From assembly GCA_041685755.1 (NCBI GenBank), contig JAWLFC010000113.1, positions 1-9,062 of the forward strand: 9,062 nucleotides of DNA. Reading direction: 5' to 3'. Within the stretch, counting starts at the first letter, position 1, and each line of letters begins with the position of its first letter. Shown here one piece after another: positions 1-8,787 of the stretch. Made by a program: the position numbers and the translations under genes. The notes under the pieces were generated by a model. That model was not told where the DNA came from. It saw nothing but the letters and a program-made list of their open reading frames with translations, and did not search any database. Origin of the DNA: Sva-07 sp041685755 (lineage in GTDB: Bacteria; Actinomycetota; Acidimicrobiia; Acidimicrobiales; Ilumatobacteraceae).

Positions 1-60
1 CGGTTCAGGGTGGTGGCCGGAGCACTGCGTTGGCATCCCGACGGCGAGCGGCACGCCGGG

Positions 61-66
61 TACGCT
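61..66 (+). promoter_or_regulatory. -10 box (TACGCT) of a probable leaderless kgd promoter
   Basis: TACGCT fits the actinobacterial TANNNT -10 pattern and is followed by exactly six bases and then GTG 73, so transcription should begin at or next to the start codon. No Shine-Dalgarno sequence precedes the GTG. No good -35 sits 16-18 bases upstream; a TTGGCA at 30-35 is too far (25 bases). The same layout precedes the helicase gene and uvrB. Confidence 0.5.
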
Positions 67-72
67 GACCGC

Positions 73-3800
<3,728 letters not shown>

Positions 3801-3807
<7 letters not shown>

Positions 3808-3836
3808 GGAATGGCTATCCGAGCTTGATTCCGAGG
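3801..3836. terminator. Possible bidirectional hairpin between kgd and the HAD gene
   Basis: CCTC (3801-3804) pairs with GAGG (3833-3836), and GGAAT (3808-3812) pairs with ATTCC (3828-3832), leaving the kgd stop codon TGA as a three-base bulge and a 15-base loop. It spans the ends of both convergent genes and would form on either transcript. There is no T-tract, so a terminator role is only inferred; the stem is short and could be chance. Confidence 0.25.
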
Positions 3837-4432
3837 ACGGCTTCCAACTCGGCGATCGCCTGGTCGGCGGCGCCGACCTTGATCGTGGTCATGCCCATCG
3901 CCGCCGCCGGCTTGAGGTTGATGCCGAGGTCGTCGAGGAAGACGCACTCGGCCGGCTCGACGCCCACGAGTTCGCACGCGATCTCGTAGAAGCGCGGTTC
4001 GGGCTTGCGGCAGCCGACCTTGCTCGACTCCACGATGTGGTCGAACATCACCATGACGTCGCCGACGTCCATGCGTTGCTCGCCGCCGACGACGTTGTTG
4101 GTGAGACAGGCGGTGCGGTAGTCGGCTCGGATCACCCGGTCGAGCGCGGTCACCATCTCGGGGCGGATCTCGCCCGAGAGCAGCCCGAGGACGTCGGCAC
4201 CGGGAACCCGGTTGCCGAGTGCTTCGGACTCGGCGGCGAACAGCGCGTCGAACTCCAGCGGTGACACGTCGCTGCGCTCCAGGCGGGCCCACGCGTTGGT
4301 GTCGGGATTCGTCGCGTTGACCGAGCGGATGAAGTCGAGCGGGAGCCCGTTCGCCGCCTCGTACCGGTTGAACGCCTCGAAGGGACTCGACAGGATCACA
4401 CCACCGAAATCCCAGAGCACTGCTCGGATCAT
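3815..4432 (-). CDS. HAD-superfamily (subfamily IA-like) hydrolase, probable phosphatase
   Basis: A 205-residue cytosolic protein of the haloacid dehalogenase fold, most likely a phosphatase acting on a small phosphorylated metabolite; the substrate cannot be told. Seen: motif I WDFGGVI with the nucleophile Asp8, motif II CLTNN with Thr111, motif III Lys143 in CRKPEPRFYE, and motif IV FLDDLGINLKPA with Asp167/Asp168. The helical cap lies between motifs I and II (about 15-100). The residue two after the nucleophile is Gly rather than Asp, as in the DxGN/DxGG-type HAD proteins such as YihX, so this need not mean loss of activity. Length is typical. The ATG at 4432 is the first codon before motif I; TAGGCT lies eight bases upstream, suggesting a nearly leaderless transcript. 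It converges with kgd (7 bp gap) and diverges from the NYN-S1 gene. Confidence 0.88.
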   Translation of the reverse strand: MIRAVLWDFGGVILSSPFEAFNRYEAANGLPLDFIRSVNATNPDTNAWARLERSDVSPLEFDALFAAESEALGNRVPGADVLGLLSGEIRPEMVTALDRVIRADYRTACLTNNVVGGEQRMDVGDVMVMFDHIVESSKVGCRKPEPRFYEIACELVGVEPAECVFLDDLGINLKPAAAMGMTTIKVGAADQAIAELEAVLGIKLG

Positions 4433-4440
4433 GACGGGCG

Positions 4441-4450
4441 AGCCTACGAT
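4441..4450. promoter_or_regulatory. Overlapping back-to-back -10 boxes for the HAD and NYN-S1 genes
   Basis: The ten bases AGCCTACGAT read as TACGAT on the plus strand (4445-4450) and TAGGCT on the minus strand (4446-4441); both fit TANNNT and share the same TA step. The minus box is eight bases from the HAD ATG. The plus box would give a leader of about 68 bases before ATG 4526. This is the arrangement described for symmetric bidirectional bacterial promoters. No clear -35 is visible on either side. Confidence 0.4.
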
Positions 4451-4511
4451 GGCGCCGCGGCAGCCGACGTCATCGAACTCCTCGATTCGTACGGCGTGCC
4501 CGAACCGATTC

Positions 4512-4515
4512 AGGA
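4512..4515 (+). promoter_or_regulatory. Weak ribosome binding site (AGGA) for the NYN-S1 gene
   Basis: AGGA ends ten bases before ATG 4526. It supports that ATG over the in-frame GTG at 4496, which has no purine-rich stretch in front of it. The match is short. Confidence 0.4.
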
Positions 4516-4525
4516 ACGAGACGCA

Positions 4526-5920
4526 ATGACATCAGGAAAAGGCCCGACCCACGTGGTGGTCGACGGGTCCAACATCGCCACCGAAGGTCGCTCGCAGCCG
4601 AGCCTCGCACAGCTCAACGAGGCGGTGATGAGCTTCATGGAGGAATACCCCGACGCGGCGGTCACCGTCGTCGTCGACGCCACCTTCGGCCACCGCATCG
4701 ACAAGAAGGAGGCCAAGGAGTTCGAGGAGGGCATTGCCAACAACGAACTCGTCGCTCCGCCTGCCGGGGCCGTCGGACGCGGTGACGCGTTCGTGTTGGC
4801 GATCGCCCAGAAGTCGAACGCGGCGATCCTGTCGAACGACTCCTTCCAGGAGTTCCACGGCGACTACGAGTGGTTGTTCGACGAGGGACGTCTGATCGGC
4901 GGCAAGCCGGTGCCCCACGTCGGTTGGGTGTTCGTCAACCGCTCGCCCGTGCGGGGTCCGGTCAGTCGCAAGGCGACCGGTTCCAAGAGCTCGAAGCGGG
5001 GTTCGAAGAAGGAGAAGTCCGACTCCGGGAAGCGGAGCGGGCGCAAGGCGAGCGAGGCCGCGAGCCAGCCGATGCCGGTGCCGAAGACGCCGCCGCCGGG
5101 TCGCAAGGCCGACGGTGAGCCCCGCGACGACGGCGATGGCGAAGTGGCACGCCCGAGTGCTCCGAAGGGCGGCGAGGCCGTCAACGAGCTGATGCCGTTC
5201 CTCGAGTTCGTCGAGCATCACCCGGTCGGGACCAGCGTCAACGGGACCGTCGAGTCGTACTCGTCCCACGGCGCCTACATCTCGATCGGCGAGAACGGCG
5301 TGCGCGGCTACATCCCGTTGCGGCTGATGGCCGATCCTCCGCCGACGAGCGCCCGCAAAGTGATGAAGATCGGCGAGTCGGTGACGCTCGTCGTCGTCAG
5401 CTTCGCGCCGCTGCGGCGCAGCATCGACTGCGCGATGCCCGACATGGCCCACGCCGCGATCGCTGCCGCTCGGCAGGAGCAGGAGGCCGAGCGCGCCGCG
5501 GAGGAATCCGAGGCGCGACCCGCCAGGAAGCGGGCGGCGCAGAAGGCGCCGGCCGAGGAGACAGCGGAGCCGGAGGCCGAGCAGCCGGCGACGAAGAAGC
5601 GGGCGGCGAAGAAGACGCCGGCCGAGAAGGCGCCGGCGAAGAAGACCGCAGCGAAGAAGGCGCCGGCGAAGAAGACCGCAGCGAAGAAGTCTGCGGCGAA
5701 GAAGGCGCCGGCCAAGACGACCGGGGCCAAGAAGTCTGCGGCGAAGAAGGCGCCGGCCACGAAGAAGGCCGCGGCGAAGAAGGCACCGGCGAAGAAGACC
5801 GCGGCGAAGAAGGCGCCGGCGAAGAAGACCGCAGCGAAGAAGACCGCAGCGAAGAAGACCGCAGCGAAGAAGTCTGCGGCGAAGAAGGCGCCGGCGTCCG
5901 GTGCCGAGGAGCACGGCTGA
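4526..5920 (+). CDS. NYN/PIN-like ribonuclease domain with S1 RNA-binding domain and histone H1-like Lys/Ala tail
   Basis: A 464-residue protein, probably an RNA-cutting or RNA-handling enzyme. Seen: an N-terminal domain (about 7-140) resembling the Zc3h12a-like NYN/PIN nuclease fold, with candidate metal-binding acids in VVDGSNIA (Asp13), VVVDATFG (Asp51), GRGDAFVLAIA (Asp87) and ILSNDSFQEF (Asp105). A basic, disordered linker follows (about 145-220). Next is an S1-type OB domain (about 225-305) with GTSVNGTVESYSSHGAYI and GVRGYIPL. The tail (about 335-457) is built of AAKKT/APAKK-type pentads like histone H1 or the HupB tail, and should bind nucleic acid without sequence specificity. I chose ATG 4526 (AGGA upstream; the fold starts at residue 8); GTG 4496 would add ten residues. 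The exonuclease gene starts one base after its stop, so the two are probably cotranscribed. Domain calls are from motif reading; activity and target are inferred. Confidence 0.8.
   Translation: MTSGKGPTHVVVDGSNIATEGRSQPSLAQLNEAVMSFMEEYPDAAVTVVVDATFGHRIDKKEAKEFEEGIANNELVAPPAGAVGRGDAFVLAIAQKSNAAILSNDSFQEFHGDYEWLFDEGRLIGGKPVPHVGWVFVNRSPVRGPVSRKATGSKSSKRGSKKEKSDSGKRSGRKASEAASQPMPVPKTPPPGRKADGEPRDDGDGEVARPSAPKGGEAVNELMPFLEFVEHHPVGTSVNGTVESYSSHGAYISIGENGVRGYIPLRLMADPPPTSARKVMKIGESVTLVVVSFAPLRRSIDCAMPDMAHAAIAAARQEQEAERAAEESEARPARKRAAQKAPAEETAEPEAEQPATKKRAAKKTPAEKAPAKKTAAKKAPAKKTAAKKSAAKKAPAKTTGAKKSAAKKAPATKKAAAKKAPAKKTAAKKAPAKKTAAKKTAAKKTAAKKSAAKKAPASGAEEHG
5603..5896 (+). repeat. In-gene tandem repeats encoding the Lys/Ala/Pro tail
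   Basis: About 290 bp of imperfect 15-bp units coding pentapeptides such as AAKKT and APAKK. Two clear blocks stand out: a 30-bp unit in tandem at 5631-5660 and 5661-5690 (29 of 30 bases identical), and three exact copies of the 15-bp unit GAAGAAGACCGCAGC at 5821-5865. All units are multiples of three, so changes in copy number would alter tail length without breaking the frame. Confidence 0.85.
5906..5911 (+). promoter_or_regulatory. Ribosome binding site (GAGGAG) deciding the exonuclease start
   Basis: GAGGAG lies inside the last codons of the NYN-S1 gene and ends ten bases before GTG 5922. It supports GTG 5922 over the in-frame GTG at 5901, and suggests translation coupled to the upstream gene. 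Confidence 0.55.
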
Positions 5921-5921
5921 C

Positions 5922-6695
5922 GTGCGCGTCGTCACCTGGAACGTCAACTCGCTGCGAGCGCGCCAGGAGCGCGTCGAGGAGTGGGTCGCCGACGTCCAGC
6001 CCGACGTGCTCCTGCTGCAGGAGACCAAGCTCGCCGATGACGCCTTCCCGGCCCTGGCGTTCGAGGCCCTCGGCTACTCGAGTGCCCACTACGGCCAGGG
6101 CCAGTGGAACGGCGTGGCGATCCTCTCCCGGGTGGGTATCGACGACGTGGTCACCAACTTCGCCATCGGGATCGACCCGGATCCCGACGCCCGCATCATC
6201 ACGGCCACGTGCGGCGGCGTGCGCGTCAGCAGTGTCTACGTTCCCAACGGCCGGTCGCTCGACGACCCTCACTACGTCTACAAGCTGTCGTGGCTCGACC
6301 GCCTCGCCGCCCACCTCGACGCCGACACCGATCCCTCAGCCGACGTGATCGTCGGCGGCGACTTCAACATCGCTCCCGACGACCGCGACGTCCACGATCC
6401 CACCAAGCTCGTGGGGGCCACCCACGTCAGTCAGGCCGAACGAGACCGGCTCGTGGCGCTCGAGGCCTGGGGCCTCGTCGACGTGTTCCGCCGCCACCAC
6501 GCCGACGACCGCATCTACTCGTGGTGGGACTATCGCGCCGGCGACTTCCACCAGGGCCGCGGGATGCGCATCGACATGCTGCTGTGCTCGGCCTCGGTGG
6601 CCGCGCGGGCCGAGTGGAGTGTCGTCGACCGCAACGCCCGCAAGGGCAAGCAGCCGAGCGATCACGCCCCGGTCATCGTCGACCTCGCCGACTGA
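5922..6695 (+). CDS. xthA: Exonuclease III family AP endonuclease
   Basis: A 257-residue DNA repair enzyme of the exonuclease III / ExoA family, which cuts the DNA backbone at abasic sites and removes 3' blocks in base excision repair. All family signatures are present: WNVNSLR with Asn7, LLQETK with Glu34, VYVPNG with Tyr106, GGDFNIAP with Asp147 and Asn149, YSWWDYR (199-205), RIDMLL with Asp218, and the C-terminal SDHAPV with Asp247/His248. Length is normal for the family (about 255-270). GTG 5922 is chosen because it gives the usual start directly before VVTWN and has GAGGAG ten bases upstream. It starts one base after the stop of the NYN-S1 gene, so it is probably translated from the same mRNA. 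Its last 34 bp overlap the 3' end of the opposite-strand helicase gene. Confidence 0.94.
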   Translation: MRVVTWNVNSLRARQERVEEWVADVQPDVLLLQETKLADDAFPALAFEALGYSSAHYGQGQWNGVAILSRVGIDDVVTNFAIGIDPDPDARIITATCGGVRVSSVYVPNGRSLDDPHYVYKLSWLDRLAAHLDADTDPSADVIVGGDFNIAPDDRDVHDPTKLVGATHVSQAERDRLVALEAWGLVDVFRRHHADDRIYSWWDYRAGDFHQGRGMRIDMLLCSASVAARAEWSVVDRNARKGKQPSDHAPVIVDLAD

Positions 6696-8593
6696 GCGCC
6701 GGACGAGGCGACGAGCTCGAGCAGCTCCGGCGCGAGCGTCTCGGCGGTGATCGCGCCGAACGACGTCGCTTCCGCGAGTTCGTCGATCGTTCGGGGCCGC
6801 ACCCGGGCGATCGACTTCAGATCGCGGTCGCTGCAGAGCTGTGTCGGGAGGATGCCGGCACGTCGAGCAGCGTCGTCGCGCCACGCCCGCAGCGCACCGA
6901 GCAACGGATCGACCTGCGCCCGGGGCCTCGGCGGTGGGGGAGCGGCCGGTGGCTCGACGAGGTCGATGTCGGCGACGAACGGGCTGACCGCTCGGGCGTA
7001 GCCGCCGCGGCGCCCGGCTCGGGTGACGATCAAGCGGTCGGTGGCGCGGGTGAACGCGACGTAGAGCAGCCGGGCCTCCTCGGCGCGACCCTCGGCGGTC
7101 GAGGCCGACTTGTGGGGCACGAGGCTCGTCTCGACGCCGGTGACGAAGACGGTGTGCCATTCACGCCCCTTGGCGCCGTGGAACGTGAGCAGGTCGACGC
7201 CGTCGGTGGAGGCGTCGTCGAACGGGTTGGTCGTCGCGACCCACCCGCGGAACGTTGCTCCGTCGCCGAAGGGTTGCTCGCGCAGGAAGTCGAGCGCCGC
7301 TGCGGCCACGCGGCGCTCGGGATCCGGCTCGTCGGTCGTCGTCGAGCCGTCGAGTCGGGGCGGCGCCTCGGGGGCCTCCAGCACGTCGTGTGCCCAACCC
7401 CGAAGGCGCGACGCCGAACCGAGTGCCGAGGCCTGGCGAACGGCGGCCTGGAGTGGCGACCCGGCCGCCGTCGCCGACCGGCGCACGGGGACGCCGACCT
7501 TCGTCAGGGCGTCGGCGAAGGCGTTGAGCTGAGCGTTCGTCCGGGCCAGGATCGCCACCTCGCCGGAGCGGATCAGGTTCGGATCGCCGCGCACGATCAG
7601 CTGCGCCGTTCGGTTCGCCTCGTCGTGCTCGTCGTCGGCGACGACGGTCCGGACCGCCGGGCCGTCGGCGCGATCGGAACGGAGCGGGCTGTGCTGGTCG
7701 CTGGCAGCGAGGACGTGCACCCCGGCGGCGACCACCTGGGGTGTGCTGCGGTGGTTGACGGGGAGCCGGACGATCTCGACGCCGGGGAAGCGGCGCTCCA
7801 CGTCGACGAGCAGGGTCGGGTCGGCGCCGTTGAACCCGTAGATCGCCTGCGAGGGGTCGCCGACGAGGAACAGGTCGTCGCGACCGGCCCGCAGCAGGTC
7901 GACGAGCTGGTGCTGGAGCGGGTTGAGGTCCTGGGCCTCGTCGACGAGGACGTGACGGAACCGCCAGCGCACGGTGTCGGCGAATTCGTCGTCGCGACGC
8001 AGATCGCGGATCGTGTGGGCGAGCACGTCGTCGAAGTCGATCACGCCGCGGCGTCGCTTGAGCGTCTGGAACGCCTCGTAGGCGGCGGCGCACCGGTCGA
8101 TGCCGGGCCCGGGCCGCCGTTGTGCCCGGCGCGCCGCCGAGGGGTAGCCGGCGGCGTCGACGCCGCGCGCCGACGCCCAGTCGATCTCGGCGAGGAGCGC
8201 CGGGATGCCGCGGCGGTCGCCGGCGTCGACGGTGTCGGCGAGCAGTCGTCTCCGGTCGGACACGACCGTCAGCGGGCGCCGTTCGGTGTCGATCCAGCGC
8301 TGCTTGAGCACGCCGAGCATCACCGAGTGGAACGTGCCCGCTTCGACGTGTTCGCGCAGGCCGAGGCGCAGGAGGCGGCGCCGCATCTCTCCGGCGGCCT
8401 CGCGGGTGAATGTCAGCGCCAGCGTGTGGCGGGCGTCGGCCGACTCGGTGGCGATGCGATGGGCGATGCGCCGGGTCAGCACGCGCGTCTTGCCCGAACC
8501 GGCGCCGGCGATCACTGCCACGAGCCGTGACTCGGCGGTGACGGCAGCGCGCTGGTCGGGGTCGAGATCGGCGATCAGCGCATCCGCGTCCAC
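6662..8593 (-). CDS. UvrD/PcrA-family ATP-dependent DNA helicase with C-terminal HRDC domain (UvrD2-like)
   Basis: A 643-residue superfamily 1 (3'-5' type) helicase, expected to unwind DNA in repair or replication. Motifs in order: Q-motif LDPDQRAAV (10-18), Walker A AGAGSGKT (29-36), Ia TFTREAAGEM (61-70), Ib AGTFHSV (85-91), II VLVDEAQD (215-222), III LVGDPSQAIYGFNGA (243-257), IV NHRS (280-283), V LTFHGAKGREW (469-479) and VI YVAFTRATDRL (511-521). After a Pro-rich linker (about 549-560) comes an HRDC-like domain (about 563-628). This order resembles mycobacterial UvrD2, but the tetracysteine linker and RQC-like end of that protein are absent: only one Cys lies in the C-terminal region. 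I chose GTG 8593 because TACAGT lies six bases upstream and the Q-motif follows at once; starting at ATG 8728 would translate a non-coding palindromic repeat. It diverges from uvrB. Confidence 0.92.
   Translation of the reverse strand: MDADALIADLDPDQRAAVTAESRLVAVIAGAGSGKTRVLTRRIAHRIATESADARHTLALTFTREAAGEMRRRLLRLGLREHVEAGTFHSVMLGVLKQRWIDTERRPLTVVSDRRRLLADTVDAGDRRGIPALLAEIDWASARGVDAAGYPSAARRAQRRPGPGIDRCAAAYEAFQTLKRRRGVIDFDDVLAHTIRDLRRDDEFADTVRWRFRHVLVDEAQDLNPLQHQLVDLLRAGRDDLFLVGDPSQAIYGFNGADPTLLVDVERRFPGVEIVRLPVNHRSTPQVVAAGVHVLAASDQHSPLRSDRADGPAVRTVVADDEHDEANRTAQLIVRGDPNLIRSGEVAILARTNAQLNAFADALTKVGVPVRRSATAAGSPLQAAVRQASALGSASRLRGWAHDVLEAPEAPPRLDGSTTTDEPDPERRVAAAALDFLREQPFGDGATFRGWVATTNPFDDASTDGVDLLTFHGAKGREWHTVFVTGVETSLVPHKSASTAEGRAEEARLLYVAFTRATDRLIVTRAGRRGGYARAVSPFVADIDLVEPPAAPPPPRPRAQVDPLLGALRAWRDDAARRAGILPTQLCSDRDLKSIARVRPRTIDELAEATSFGAITAETLAPELLELVASSGAQSARSTMTGA
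6696..6733 (+). terminator. Possible hairpin terminator right after xthA
   Basis: GCGCCGGA (6696-6703) and TCCGGCGC (6726-6733) form a perfect 8-bp GC-rich stem with a 22-base loop, beginning at the base after the xthA stop codon. No T-tract follows, and the sequence is also the C-terminal coding region of the helicase gene, so it may be fortuitous. Confidence 0.3.
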
Positions 8594-8599
8594 GCAGCC

Positions 8600-8605
8600 A
8601 CTGTA
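8600..8605 (-). promoter_or_regulatory. -10 box (TACAGT) of a probable leaderless helicase promoter
   Basis: On the minus strand TACAGT is followed by six bases (GGCTGC) and then GTG 8593, the same spacing as at kgd and uvrB. It points to a transcript beginning at the start codon and rules against the longer reading frame starting at 8728. No convincing -35 is seen. Confidence 0.5.
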
Positions 8606-8627
8606 CGACCCCCGCCCGATCACCCCG

Positions 8628-8732
8628 AGCGATGAGCGAACCGCCCAGATGCTGGTACGTGGCTCATCACTCGACTGGATGTGGCCAGGGTGATGAGCGA
8701 ATCGGCCCGATGGTGGCGCGTGGCTCATCGCT
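8628..8732. repeat. Paired 38-bp repeat with inverted ends (four alternating GATGAGC/GCTCATC sites)
   Basis: Two direct copies, 8631-8668 and 8692-8729, match at 32 of 38 bases, and each begins GATGAGCGAA and ends CGTGGCTCATC. Together they form nested inverted repeats: outer arms AGCGATGAGC (8628-8637) and GCTCATCGCT (8723-8732), and inner arms GCTCATCAC (8662-8670) and GTGATGAGC (8690-8698). The inner hairpin has a 19-base loop containing a second small stem, CTGG (8675-8678) with CCAG (8685-8688). The element lies between the two divergent core promoters. It could be a dispersed intergenic palindrome, a multi-site operator, or both; the sequence alone does not decide. Confidence 0.75.
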
Positions 8733-8756
8733 TGCGGCTGGGGGTGTGCGGCGGGG

Positions 8757-8770
8757 CGAACAGGTGTTCC
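8757..8770. promoter_or_regulatory. LexA operator (SOS box) upstream of uvrB
   Basis: CGAACAGGTGTTCC contains the exact palindrome GAAC-N4-GTTC and fits the Gram-positive SOS consensus CGAACRNRYGTTYC at every position; the mycobacterial box shares the same core. It lies six bases upstream of the uvrB -10 box, in the -35 to -10 spacer, where bound LexA would block RNA polymerase. uvrB is a classic SOS gene, which fits. Whether the divergent helicase gene is also controlled is unclear, as the box is about 165 bases from its start. Confidence 0.75.
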
Positions 8771-8775
8771 CGGGG

Positions 8776-8781
8776 TAGGGT
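8776..8781 (+). promoter_or_regulatory. -10 box (TAGGGT) of a probable leaderless uvrB promoter
   Basis: TAGGGT is followed by exactly six bases (GAACGG) and then ATG 8788, matching the kgd and helicase layouts. No purine-rich ribosome binding site stands at normal spacing before the ATG. The -35 region is taken up by the SOS box and G-rich sequence, with no good TTGACA match. Confidence 0.5.
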
Positions 8782-8787
8782 GAACGG

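Noticed and set aside
30..35. TTGGCA as the -35 box of kgd
   Set aside because: It is 25 bases from the -10 box, well beyond the usual 16-19.
10..72. Extension of kgd to GTG 10
   Set aside because: The extra 21 residues do not resemble Kgd N-termini and include the TACGCT box that fits a leaderless start at GTG 73.
4449..4529. 26-codon open frame whose TGA overlaps ATG 4526 (ATGA), as in a coupled leader peptide
   Set aside because: Its ATG lies inside the proposed -10 box, no promoter or ribosome site precedes it, and the peptide is unremarkable. It stays possible only if transcription starts further upstream.
5603..5896. Regular repeats considered as a CRISPR array or minisatellite outside genes
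   Set aside because: There are no unique spacers, the unit is 15 bp, and the frame runs cleanly through as Lys/Ala/Pro pentads within one protein.
6104..8530. Long plus-strand open frame (808 codons) through xthA and opposite the helicase gene
   Set aside because: It is out of frame with xthA and antisense to a complete helicase, with Arg/Gly/Asp-rich composition and no motif. It is a codon-bias shadow.
8594..8728. Extension of the helicase gene to ATG 8728 (45 extra codons)
   Set aside because: These codons translate the palindromic repeat pair and cross the -10 box. GTG 8593 has a six-base -10 spacing and leads straight into the helicase Q-motif.
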